DNA from: Planctomycetota bacterium
Lineage (GTDB): Bacteria; Planctomycetota; Brocadiia; Brocadiales; Bathyanammoxibiaceae
Reading direction: 5' to 3'
Assembly (NCBI GenBank): GCA_030598065.1
Contig: JAUVQR010000012.1
Location: 1 to 14,671, forward strand
Length of the DNA stretch: 14,671 nt
This document shows positions 1 to 6,729 of the stretch, piece after piece. The notes beneath the pieces are model-generated. The model was given only the letters and a program-made list of their open reading frames with translations. It was not told the DNA's origin and ran no database searches. The position numbers and the translations under genes were made by a program. The stretch's first letter is position 1, and every line of letters begins with the position of its first letter.

Positions 1-253
1 GCTCGACGTTATCCGTAAACCCATGGCGCTTTGTTACGTCTTTCACAGAGCGCACCGTGTCGTACGGGATTGATTTGAGCATAAGGAGCCTGAAGTTATC
101 CGTTCCGCCGAGCCGCTCAACCTTTGCTACCCTGAAGGGACTTCCTTCATCCTCCAGCGCGTCAACAAAAGAAATATCCTCCAGGGAGAATTCATACCCC
201 TGAAGGACCTTTTCTATCTCGTCTCTATAAGATTCTGTATTAATAGCGTCCAT
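1..253 (-). CDS. Hypothetical protein, N-terminal 84 codons only (runs off the left edge)
   Basis: Read on the minus strand, an open frame starts at an ATG (251-253) and stays open for 84 codons to the window edge. The protein begins MDAINTESYRDEIEKVLQGY and contains a patch SPFRVAKVERLGG followed by NFRLLMLKSIPYDTVRSVKD. It is mixed-charge and soluble, with no signal peptide or membrane segment. The composition is normal for a globular protein and the frame has no stop in 253 bases, which supports coding. Only a weak purine-rich ribosome site precedes the ATG. I do not recognise the family and assign no function. It shares strand with the pentapeptide-repeat gene upstream of it (495-1070), but 241 non-coding bases separate them. 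Confidence 0.6.
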   Translation of the reverse strand, partial: MDAINTESYRDEIEKVLQGYEFSLEDISFVDALEDEGSPFRVAKVERLGGTDNFRLLMLKSIPYDTVRSVKDVTKRHGFTDNVE

Positions 254-494
254 AAGATTCGCAACCTAGATTCAAAGGAACAGATACAACGGTTACGTCA
301 AGGCCCGTAACGGGGCCATGCGGCGCACGACCCGTTTTACGAAGTATCCCCCGACTATTTAGGATGACGCTGCCCGGTCAACCGTAACGTGACCGCCGGT
401 AAACACCGGGAAAACGCCCCCTGCCTTATCCCTGGGTTGACGGCGTGTTTTACGCCGTCGGTGAACGTCAGGCGGTTAAAGTCACGGTCAATCA
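254..494. other. Intergenic region with several short GC-rich hairpins
   Basis: No convincing ORF lies here. Three small inverted repeats are visible: GGCCC/GGGCC around 302-317, CCGGT/ACCGG at 396-409 with an AAAC loop, and a perfect 8-bp stem GACGGCGT/ACGCCGTC at 439-459 with a 5-base loop. The region sits behind the stop of the minus-strand pentapeptide-repeat gene and ahead of the minus-strand gene at 1-253. The hairpins may therefore affect mRNA 3' ends, but none has a proper U-tract. I found no convincing promoter for the 1-253 gene. Confidence 0.5.
439..459 (-). terminator. Perfect 8-bp hairpin behind the pentapeptide-repeat gene (possible transcript 3' end)
   Basis: GACGGCGT (439-446) and ACGCCGTC (452-459) form a perfect GC-rich stem with a 5-base loop. 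It lies about 36 bases beyond the stop codon of the minus-strand gene at 495-1070. On the minus strand it is followed by AACCCAGGG, not a run of T, so it is not a canonical intrinsic terminator. It could stabilise an mRNA 3' end or work with Rho. Confidence 0.3.
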
Positions 495-1070
495 CTAATC
501 TATCGTCGCGCCGCCTTTCTTGAGCAGCTCTCTATTCTCCGGCGAGAGACCTATCACGCCCGTAACCTTTGCGCCCTGTACCTTGGCATTGCGGAAGTTG
601 GCGTATGTCAGGTCGGTACCGGTCATATCGGCCAGTTCCAGATTGGCGCTGCCCAGGTCTGCCAGATAAAGGTTTGCGCCGCGCAAATTTACACCCTTCA
701 GGTCGGCACCGTCAAGGTTGGCGCCGAACATGTTGGCATTACTGAGGTTGCCATTCCCGCCCATGTTTATGTTACTCATATTGGCGGCAATAAGGATGGC
801 GCCGCTCAGGTTGGCGCCCACCAGCCTGGAACCGCTCAGGTTGGCGTGGTACAGACTGGCGTCGCTGAAGTCGGCGCCGCTCAGGTCCCTATTACTCAGA
901 TCGGCATCGTAAAGGTTACAGTGCCGGCATACTTTGGTGGTTTCCGCCCTTTTCAGGTCTTCCTCAGAGTACCCGTAAACCGGGCGTGTCTGCGGCAGCA
1001 AGGCCATGGCAACGAATACAACCGAAACGGCAAGGGCAGTGGCTAACAATGACCTGTTGATATACCCCAT
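495..1070 (-). CDS. Exported pentapeptide-repeat protein
   Basis: This 191-residue protein is built from pentapeptide repeats, A(D/N)LxX, which fold as a right-handed quadrilateral beta-helix. Repeats run from about residue 53 to 168 (for example ADLSN, ANLSG, ANLDG, ADLKG, ANLYL), with one irregular stretch near 101-110 (NMGGNGNLSN). The N-terminus is a signal peptide: NRS, then the hydrophobic segment LLATALAVSVVFVAMALL, with likely cleavage near residues 33-35. A CRHC motif (Cys48, Cys51) stands just before the helix; CxxC ahead of the repeats recurs in this family. The ATG at 1068-1070 is chosen over a GTG nine bases upstream because a GGAGG site lies 9 bases before the ATG but directly abuts the GTG. 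Likely periplasmic or surface-located. The specific role is unknown; there is no toxin, kinase or gyrase-mimic signature. It appears to be transcribed alone. Confidence 0.85.
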   Translation of the reverse strand: MGYINRSLLATALAVSVVFVAMALLPQTRPVYGYSEEDLKRAETTKVCRHCNLYDADLSNRDLSGADFSDASLYHANLSGSRLVGANLSGAILIAANMSNINMGGNGNLSNANMFGANLDGADLKGVNLRGANLYLADLGSANLELADMTGTDLTYANFRNAKVQGAKVTGVIGLSPENRELLKKGGATID

Positions 1071-1410
1071 TCCCAACACCCTCCTCTCTCTTGGTTAGGA
1101 CTATACGCTTCTTGACCTTTGACGTGGTTTGCTAACTGCGCAAGTATCTAAAAAGATCTCTCAAAGCATATACCTCTAAAATCTGGAAGAGCCCACACCG
1201 ACGTTTATATCCTTCCGTCCTTATCCGCTGAACCACCGGCAAGACATAAGCTTTCCCAGCCACATTACATAGCATAATCCACGTCTGTAAACAATACAGT
1301 TTCCTGTCCGGCCGTTAAACTGAACCGTATGGGGCTTAAGGCGTTCGCAAGAACGAGATTATATAAACTCGCTTGATGCTGGGCCTAAAACCCGTTAGTT
1401 TCATAATATA
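1071..1410. other. Intergenic region between the divergent pentapeptide-repeat and TauE-family genes
   Basis: No ORF of note occurs on either strand. The gap should contain promoters in both directions, but I see no strong consensus. A perfect 5-bp stem with a GCAA tetraloop (CGTTC/GAACG) lies at 1342-1355. Just downstream is an AT-rich stretch with TATATA at 1360-1365. It is preceded 18 bp upstream by TTAAGG (1336-1341), which makes a weak promoter candidate for the rightward gene. Nothing else is supported. Confidence 0.4.
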
Positions 1411-2340
1411 ATGGTGGGAAGGGCGGGTGTGGAGCCATCCCGCGGCGGTATACCTTACAGACACGTACTTAATGGGAACTGGAAGAGAGTGGATGCGGCC
1501 CTGGAACACGTCTTTAACCTGAAATTCCTGTTTGAGGTTGCAGTTGGTCTGGCTATAGGCGTATTTGCCGGAGTTGCGGGTATGCCGCTGGGCGCGTTGA
1601 GACTGCCTGCGTTATATTTGATCATACCCACCCCTCAGATAGCGGCGGGTACAAATCTTGGCATTGACACACTGACGGCGACCACGGCGGCCTATAGATA
1701 CTGGCGGTCACACTTGATTGAGGGCACCGTGTTTATCTTCATGGGGGGTTTTTCTTGCATAGGCTCTTTTCTGGGCGGTTATCTGAGCAGTTTCGCACCG
1801 TATAAAGGGCTTCTTATCTTTATCGGGCTGGCGTACTTCTTGGTGGGGCTTGACATGTTTTTCAGGGCCGCAGCAGCAAAGTCCGCTACAGAGACGTCAG
1901 GCAACCAAAAACCGGGTGAGGACATATCGGCAGGGGAGCACAAGGGCGAGTCCGGGAGACCGGCTATTGGACTGAGGAATACGGTGGCGGCGGCCCTGTG
2001 GGGGTTTGTGCTTGGTTTTATCGGCGGAATGGTAGGTATACTGATGGGCAGCCTAAGGGTGCCCACCATGATAAAGGTGATAGGGCTAACACCCGCGGTA
2101 GCCGCCGGCACTAACATGTCCATAAGCTCGTTTATGGCCCTATCAGGGTTCTCCGGTCACTTGATGCATGGAAATCTGGACCTCCCGGTCCTCATCACTG
2201 TGGGGACAGCCTCCATCGTGGGTTCCTACGCAGGTTCGCACCTGGGCATTTCGCTAAACCCCCTGGCTATGAAAAGGCTGATAGGCGCGGCAATCATCCT
2301 GATGGCGATAGCCCTTTTTATAACCGGTGTCAGATTGTAA
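1411..2340 (+). CDS. TauE/SafE-family membrane transporter (putative sulfite/organosulfonate/anion exporter)
   Basis: Integral membrane protein of the TauE/SafE family (PF01925), with up to about eight hydrophobic segments between residues 38 and 308. It shows the family's internal duplication: residues 54-82 (AGMPLGALRLPAL...TPQIAAGTN) match residues 206-235 (VGILMGSLRVPTM...LTPAVAAGTN). A charged cytoplasmic-type loop (about 153-188) separates the halves. The usual glycine-rich GxGGG signature is modified to GMPLG and GILMG. The family moves sulfite, sulfonates or other small anions, and the substrate cannot be read from sequence. The start is doubtful. The first ATG (1411) has no ribosome site and its first ~25 residues (MVGRAGVEPSRGG...) look non-native. 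A GTG at 1489, preceded by GGAAGAG, would begin much closer to the first membrane segment and may be the true start. No functional partner is adjacent. Confidence 0.82.
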   Translation: MVGRAGVEPSRGGIPYRHVLNGNWKRVDAALEHVFNLKFLFEVAVGLAIGVFAGVAGMPLGALRLPALYLIIPTPQIAAGTNLGIDTLTATTAAYRYWRSHLIEGTVFIFMGGFSCIGSFLGGYLSSFAPYKGLLIFIGLAYFLVGLDMFFRAAAAKSATETSGNQKPGEDISAGEHKGESGRPAIGLRNTVAAALWGFVLGFIGGMVGILMGSLRVPTMIKVIGLTPAVAAGTNMSISSFMALSGFSGHLMHGNLDLPVLITVGTASIVGSYAGSHLGISLNPLAMKRLIGAAIILMAIALFITGVRL

Positions 2341-2387
2341 CGGTTTTCGGGCTATACTGCGCACCGGATTCTGCGCCAGAAGGGGGC

Positions 2388-2421
2388 CTCCACGCCATTA
2401 ACACGTGGAGCGAGAGTTTTT
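2388..2421 (+). terminator. Possible weak intrinsic terminator after the TauE-family gene
   Basis: CTCCACG (2388-2394) and CGTGGAG (2404-2410) form a perfect 7-bp stem with a 9-base loop. Six bases later comes a run of five T (2417-2421). The gap between stem and T-run makes it weak. Its position, about 48 bases after the stop at 2340 and ahead of the strong promoter at 2494, fits an end of transcription. Confidence 0.35.
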
Positions 2422-2493
2422 GCCGCCTGTGCCGTATAGAGCACTGTAGCACTGATTCTGTACTACCTGTAGAATAGTGTTGTTGTTTTTTGA

Positions 2494-2522
2494 TTGACAC
2501 CCCATACGGCGATAAATATAAT
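2494..2522 (+). promoter_or_regulatory. Perfect consensus sigma-70 promoter for the lptD-coaD operon
   Basis: TTGACA at 2494-2499 and TATAAT at 2517-2522 are separated by exactly 17 bp: both hexamers match the housekeeping-sigma consensus in all 12 positions at optimal spacing. The predicted start of transcription is near 2529, leaving a leader of about 38 bases before the ATG at 2567. The leader shows no obvious attenuator or riboswitch and only a weak ribosome site (CGGGA). A T-rich tract (2481-2491) just upstream of the -35 may act as a weak UP element. Confidence 0.85.
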
Positions 2523-2566
2523 TTAGCTATTGTTTTAACACAATCCGGGACATCTCAAGATATAGC

Positions 2567-5389
2567 ATGAACTTACTGCGCCACTTGCTAGTGATAGTGC
2601 CCCTATGGGTATTGTTCGGCTTTGAAACACCAGCCTACCCTAACGGTATACTCGCCGTTAACGTGACCCAACAGCCGATAAGCGTCGTCGCGAAGTCCAT
2701 ACAGACCTGGCAGATGGAGGGTGTGCGGGCCTTTTCTGCCAGCGGTGACGTGAGGATAACCCAGGGAAAGTTACAAATCTCCTCAGATATAGCGATATGC
2801 TGGTTCTATGAGTTGGAGGCGGCAACCAAACCGACGGCGCGGATGGAGGTCTTATCTCAGGGGGATGTTGTCATTATTCAGGAAAGGGTCTATGAGAAAT
2901 ACGAAGAAGTGTACCTGAACCTGGAGACAGCCGCCGGCATGACGTTTGACACCTATGGGGGCGGCGCCATTTCTACTTTAAGCGAGGACCCTCTTGCTGG
3001 TAATCAGCGTAAGCTGAAAAAAATAAAAGAGCTTGGTCTAAACGAGTTTGCGTATAAGGAGCCACTTGAGCTGGTACTGGGTGAAGGTCCGTTTCCCGCC
3101 GCGCCCGATATGGTAGACATAATGGCGAACGACATTGATAGCTGGCTTGACGGCGATACGAGGGTAGTGGTTGCCGCTGGCGACGTCGAGATCAAATACG
3201 GCGAGCAAAAGCTGACCGCGGACAACGTCATGCTCTGGTTCGACCAGCGGGGAGATGGCGGCAAGAAAATTGAGGGCCTTAAAGAGTTTTACGCCGAGGG
3301 AAACGTAACCATTGTTCTCGGCGAGAAAGAGGATGAAATAAGACGTGCGGACAAGGTGTTTGAGAGTTTTAGGGACCTGAAGGGCCTCTACGTTAACCCG
3401 AGAATTAAGAAAAAAGTCGAGAATTTCCCGCTGCCCGCCTTTGTGGGCGGTAAGGAGATGAAGCAGATAGACCTTAATACGTTTGAAATGAAAGACGGCT
3501 ACTTTACCACGTGTTCTTTCGGACACCCTCACTATCACGTCGGAAGTCCGAAGGTGATAATAAGGAGGCGAAAAACCGACGAAGGGACTTCTTACGTTGA
3601 AGCTACCGCGTATGACAGCGTCTTTTACGTGGGCGGGTTGCCCACGGGCTATCTTCCCAAATATGAGTACAGCACACTGGAAAAGAAACAAATCTTGCAA
3701 GACTACAGTATTGGGAATTCCAGTCGCTTCGGCACGTTTCTGCAAACGGATTGGAATCCATACGGGGTGCCTATTTTCCCGGAGAGCTGGTCCGAGTGGA
3801 GCAATATGAACGTAAGCCTGGATTATCTTAACAAGAGAGGGCCTGCGGCAGGCTTCAATTTCGAGTACGAACGTAGCGGCGAAGCCATTGATAAGATCCT
3901 GGCCAGAGGGGGAGAAATAAGAGACGCCGGCATACTGGGTTTCTTAAGGACATATTACGTTAACGACAAACTCGAAAGAGATGAGTCCCCTGGCCGCGAG
4001 CCTATTAAGAACAAGAACAGGGGATGGATTCTTGCGCGCCACAGACAGCAGCTAGCGAAGGAATTGCGAGTGGACGCCGAGCTTTCTTACCTCAGCGACA
4101 GAAACTTCTTGAGGGAATACTTTGAACAGGTATTCTTTGAAGGAAAGAAACAGGAGACATATTTGAACCTCAGGTGGCTTAGAGACAACAAGGGCGCCAC
4201 CTTCCTGGTCAAAGACGAAATAAATCGCTGGAAGACGGGCCTGGAGGAACGGCCACGCGTAGCTTCTCACGTTATCGGGCAACCGTTGTGGGACAACAGG
4301 CTCAACCTGACCTCCGAAATCAACGTGGGCTATCTTAACGAGCAGTTGGGCGAAGACCTTCAAGAGAGGGACAAGAGCAAGTACGACAGGCTCAAGGCGA
4401 CCACATCAAATGCGGCACGGTTCAGCGCGGACAACACCATCAGCGTACCGTTCCATTGGTGGATATTCAAGGCCAGTCCCTTTGTGGGCGGCCGGGCGAC
4501 CATATACAGCAAGAGTATAAATAGCAGCGGGCCGGACGGCGGCGCTACCGGGAGGTTTATCGGAAGCTTTGGTATAGACGCAAGTACACAAATGTGGAAG
4601 GTTTACAGTTATGAAAACAAGTTCCTGAGGATAAACGGCCTGCGCCACATAATGACCCCGGAGTTCCGCTGGCGGAGGGCGTCACTGGTAACCGAAAGGC
4701 CGGAAAACCTGCTTCAGTTCGAGAGAGCTGACGGGCTGTACAAGTATAATTCGGCGATTTTCGCCATAAGGAACCGCCTGCAGACCCGCCGTGGCCCCCC
4801 CTGGAAGCAGGAGACCGTAGACCTCCTTGAGTTTGGCCTGGAAGCGCATTTCTTCAAGAAACCCAACGTCAAGTCGGCAGACATCACGCGGACGATGATG
4901 ACTGCGGAAGGCCTCATAGAGCCCAGGCGAGACAACTTCTTGCAGTATGACCTCAGGGCGCAAATTACAAACAGGCTGGCCGTGCAGTCGACTGAAAACG
5001 AATTCAACCTGAATGAGCGGCGGCTAGACGTGTTTAACTTGGGCGTTAACTTTCAACGCTCACGGGACTGGAATTATTTCGCCGGTTACAGGTTTATAAA
5101 GGATACCACGTCCACCGTCACTATCGGCGCAAACATGCTTATCGGTAAGACGTGGCGCGCTACCTTTTCTGAAGGATTTGATCTAGGGTTTAAGAACAAA
5201 GAGACGGGCGTCGAGACCTCAAAGAACCTTTTCAGTAATTTTACGTTTACCAAGGAGTATCATGACTGGTCGGCGGGTTTTAACATAAGTTTCGACGTGG
5301 CAAACCGTAACAACGCCTTCAGTTTTGTACTGTCACCCAAAGGCGTTCAGCAGACTTTTGGGCGTCGCTATTCATACACAGGGAGATAA
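2567..5389 (+). CDS. lptD: LptD-like outer-membrane LPS assembly protein (OstA/Imp family)
   Basis: A 940-residue outer-membrane protein that would insert lipopolysaccharide into the outer leaflet. Residues 1-24 are a signal peptide (hydrophobic LLVIVPLWVLFGF). Periplasmic OstA/LptA-like beta-jellyroll repeats follow: ASGDVRITQGKLQISSD (58-74), AAGDVEIKYGEQKLTADN (203-220) and AEGNVTIVLG (243-252). The LptD hallmark YFTTCSFGHPHYHVGS lies at 312-327, corresponding to the family's TTC..P.W motif. A YLPKYEY segment (362-368) leads into the barrel, which carries LptD-like DRNFLREYFEQ and LRHIMTPEFRW strings; the rest is alternating, aromatic-rich beta-strand sequence. The length is at the upper end for LptD. 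Only two cysteines occur (78 and 316), so the paired-cysteine disulfide rearrangement known from E. coli LptD cannot operate. The C-terminus (RRYSYTGR) lacks a terminal aromatic. Transcribed from the promoter at 2494-2522, with coaD 2 bases behind. Confidence 0.87.
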   Translation: MNLLRHLLVIVPLWVLFGFETPAYPNGILAVNVTQQPISVVAKSIQTWQMEGVRAFSASGDVRITQGKLQISSDIAICWFYELEAATKPTARMEVLSQGDVVIIQERVYEKYEEVYLNLETAAGMTFDTYGGGAISTLSEDPLAGNQRKLKKIKELGLNEFAYKEPLELVLGEGPFPAAPDMVDIMANDIDSWLDGDTRVVVAAGDVEIKYGEQKLTADNVMLWFDQRGDGGKKIEGLKEFYAEGNVTIVLGEKEDEIRRADKVFESFRDLKGLYVNPRIKKKVENFPLPAFVGGKEMKQIDLNTFEMKDGYFTTCSFGHPHYHVGSPKVIIRRRKTDEGTSYVEATAYDSVFYVGGLPTGYLPKYEYSTLEKKQILQDYSIGNSSRFGTFLQTDWNPYGVPIFPESWSEWSNMNVSLDYLNKRGPAAGFNFEYERSGEAIDKILARGGEIRDAGILGFLRTYYVNDKLERDESPGREPIKNKNRGWILARHRQQLAKELRVDAELSYLSDRNFLREYFEQVFFEGKKQETYLNLRWLRDNKGATFLVKDEINRWKTGLEERPRVASHVIGQPLWDNRLNLTSEINVGYLNEQLGEDLQERDKSKYDRLKATTSNAARFSADNTISVPFHWWIFKASPFVGGRATIYSKSINSSGPDGGATGRFIGSFGIDASTQMWKVYSYENKFLRINGLRHIMTPEFRWRRASLVTERPENLLQFERADGLYKYNSAIFAIRNRLQTRRGPPWKQETVDLLEFGLEAHFFKKPNVKSADITRTMMTAEGLIEPRRDNFLQYDLRAQITNRLAVQSTENEFNLNERRLDVFNLGVNFQRSRDWNYFAGYRFIKDTTSTVTIGANMLIGKTWRATFSEGFDLGFKNKETGVETSKNLFSNFTFTKEYHDWSAGFNISFDVANRNNAFSFVLSPKGVQQTFGRRYSYTGR

Positions 5390-5391
5390 CC

Positions 5392-5880
5392 GTGACGAAG
5401 GCTGTCTACCCGGGTACCTTTGACCCGCTTACCTTTGGACATCTGGACCTGATAGAGAGAGGATGCAAGGTCTTCGATGAAGTGGTAGTGGCCATCGGGG
5501 TGAACCCCGCCAAGAGCCCACTCTTCAGCGTTGAAGAACGGCAGCAAATGATAGCCAACCATACGCAACACCTGAAAAACGTGAAGATAGACCGTTTTGA
5601 AGGCCTGCTGGTGGACTATCTCCACGGTAAGGGCACAAATATCATCTTAAGGGGCATACGCACCGTATCGGACTTTGAATATGAGTTTCAGATGGCCCTG
5701 ACCAACCGGACGGTAAGAAAGGACGTGGAGACCGTATTCATAATGACCAGCGAAAAGTATTCTTTCTTAAACTCCAGCCTGATAAAGGAGGCGGCCGGCC
5801 TTGGCGGAGACGTAAGCGCTTTTATCCCTTCGGATATAGGGAAATTGCTAAAGGAACGGCTGCAGCAGAAACAAGTCTGA
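5392..5880 (+). CDS. coaD: Phosphopantetheine adenylyltransferase
   Basis: CoaD transfers AMP from ATP to 4'-phosphopantetheine, giving dephospho-CoA and pyrophosphate, the penultimate step of CoA synthesis in the cytoplasm. The 162-residue length is standard. The nucleotidyltransferase motif YPGTFDPLTFGHLDL (6-20) carries the TxGH-type signature with His17. ILRGIRTVSDFEYEFQMA and EKYSFLNSSLIKEAAGLGGDV are the conserved substrate-binding and ISSSxVKE-type motifs. Translation starts at GTG, 2 bases after the lptD stop, with GGGAG in the last codons of lptD as ribosome site, so the two genes are probably translationally coupled. A short terminator-like hairpin follows the stop. Confidence 0.96.
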   Translation: MTKAVYPGTFDPLTFGHLDLIERGCKVFDEVVVAIGVNPAKSPLFSVEERQQMIANHTQHLKNVKIDRFEGLLVDYLHGKGTNIILRGIRTVSDFEYEFQMALTNRTVRKDVETVFIMTSEKYSFLNSSLIKEAAGLGGDVSAFIPSDIGKLLKERLQQKQV

Positions 5881-5900
5881 ACGCTGAAAAGCGTCTTTTT
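5881..5900 (+). terminator. Short GAAA-tetraloop hairpin with T-run after coaD
   Basis: ACGCT (5881-5885) and AGCGT (5890-5894) form a 5-bp stem closed by a GAAA tetraloop, followed by C and five T (5896-5900). It begins directly after the coaD stop codon. It has intrinsic-terminator form, but the stem is short, so partial termination is more likely than a full stop. It may separate lptD-coaD expression from the ymdB-xse-dxs-nadK block. Confidence 0.5.
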
Positions 5901-5935
5901 ACACTCGAATAACCTGGAGATTAGATTGACTAGAG

Positions 5936-6727
5936 ATGAAACTTAACATCCTGGTATTGGGAGACATTGTGGGCCAGCCAGGCAGGAACATAATAAAGGA
6001 CAAACTTCCGACCCTCGTAAAAGAGGAGAACATAGGCTTTGCCATTGCCAACGCGGAGAATGCCGCGGGCGGCTCAGGGGTCACAGCGGATGTGACTGAG
6101 AAGCTGTTTGCCTCCGGGATTGACGTCATCACCACGGGCGACCATGTTTGGAGGAAGAAAGAGGTAATACAGGTCCTGGAGGCGGAAACAAGAGTTCTCA
6201 GACCGGCAAACTATTCACCTATGGCCAAGGGTAGGGGGTGGGTGGTGGTGAAGGGCCACCTGGGCCCTGACATAGCCATCATAAACCTCTTGGGCCGGGT
6301 GTTCATGTCTCCGGTAGACTGTCCGTTTCGTGCCGTTGACCAGATACTTGAGAAGATCCCGCAAAAGGTACGCGTTATCATAGTTGACATGCACGCCGAA
6401 GCAACTTCTGAAAAGATTGCCATGGGTTGGTATCTGGACGGGAGGGTGAGCGCGGTCGTGGGGACACATACCCATGTGCAAACGGCGGACGAGACTGTCC
6501 TGCCGGGCAAAACTGCCTATATAACGGACCTGGGGATGACGGGCCCCCATCAGTCGGTACTGGGCAGAAACAAAGACCACGTCCTGGAGCATCTTCTGAC
6601 GCAGATGCCGACACGCTTTGACGTGGCCGATAAAGACGTTAGAATGAGCGGCGCCATCATAACGGTTGACGCCGCCACGGGCAGAGCAGAAGGCATTAGA
6701 AGGCTGATGCTGTACGAGAATAATTAA
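5936..6727 (+). CDS. TIGR00282/YmdB-family metallophosphoesterase
   Basis: A 263-residue calcineurin-like phosphoesterase of the YmdB family. Bacillus YmdB hydrolyses 2',3'-cyclic AMP and affects biofilm formation; the role here is inferred only from family membership. Metal-site motifs are in order: LGDIVG (Asp10), NAENAAGG (Glu41, Asn42), TTGDHVW (Asp69, His70), DMHAEATSEK (His152) and GTHTHVQTAD (His177, His179), then the family string TDLGMTGP. The position normally held by Asn in the TGNH motif is Asp69. Length is typical and the protein is cytoplasmic, with no signal peptide. The start is the ATG at 5936; a GGAG site stands rather far upstream (about 16 bases). The xseA start lies 2 bases after the stop, so this gene leads the xseA-xseB-dxs-nadK block. 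Confidence 0.9.
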   Translation: MKLNILVLGDIVGQPGRNIIKDKLPTLVKEENIGFAIANAENAAGGSGVTADVTEKLFASGIDVITTGDHVWRKKEVIQVLEAETRVLRPANYSPMAKGRGWVVVKGHLGPDIAIINLLGRVFMSPVDCPFRAVDQILEKIPQKVRVIIVDMHAEATSEKIAMGWYLDGRVSAVVGTHTHVQTADETVLPGKTAYITDLGMTGPHQSVLGRNKDHVLEHLLTQMPTRFDVADKDVRMSGAIITVDAATGRAEGIRRLMLYENN

Positions 6728-6729
6728 AC

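Noticed and set aside
718..1046. Plus-strand ORFs inside the pentapeptide-repeat gene
   Set aside because: They are antisense readings of the repetitive A(D/N)LxX codons; the minus-strand frame has repeats, signal peptide and ribosome site.
1411..1485. Intact tRNA gene on the minus strand
   Set aside because: Only a 3'-end-like segment is present; no 5' acceptor GGGAAGG, D-arm or anticodon arm can be matched and the T-loop is the wrong size.
3038..3745. Minus-strand ORF of 235 codons inside lptD
   Set aside because: It is antisense to well-supported LptD motifs, including the TTC motif, and shows no recognisable domain.
5898..5927. Promoter candidate between coaD and the YmdB-family gene (TTTACA ... 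TAGATT)
   Set aside because: The -10 matches only four of six bases and the predicted start would leave almost no leader, so it is too weak to annotate.
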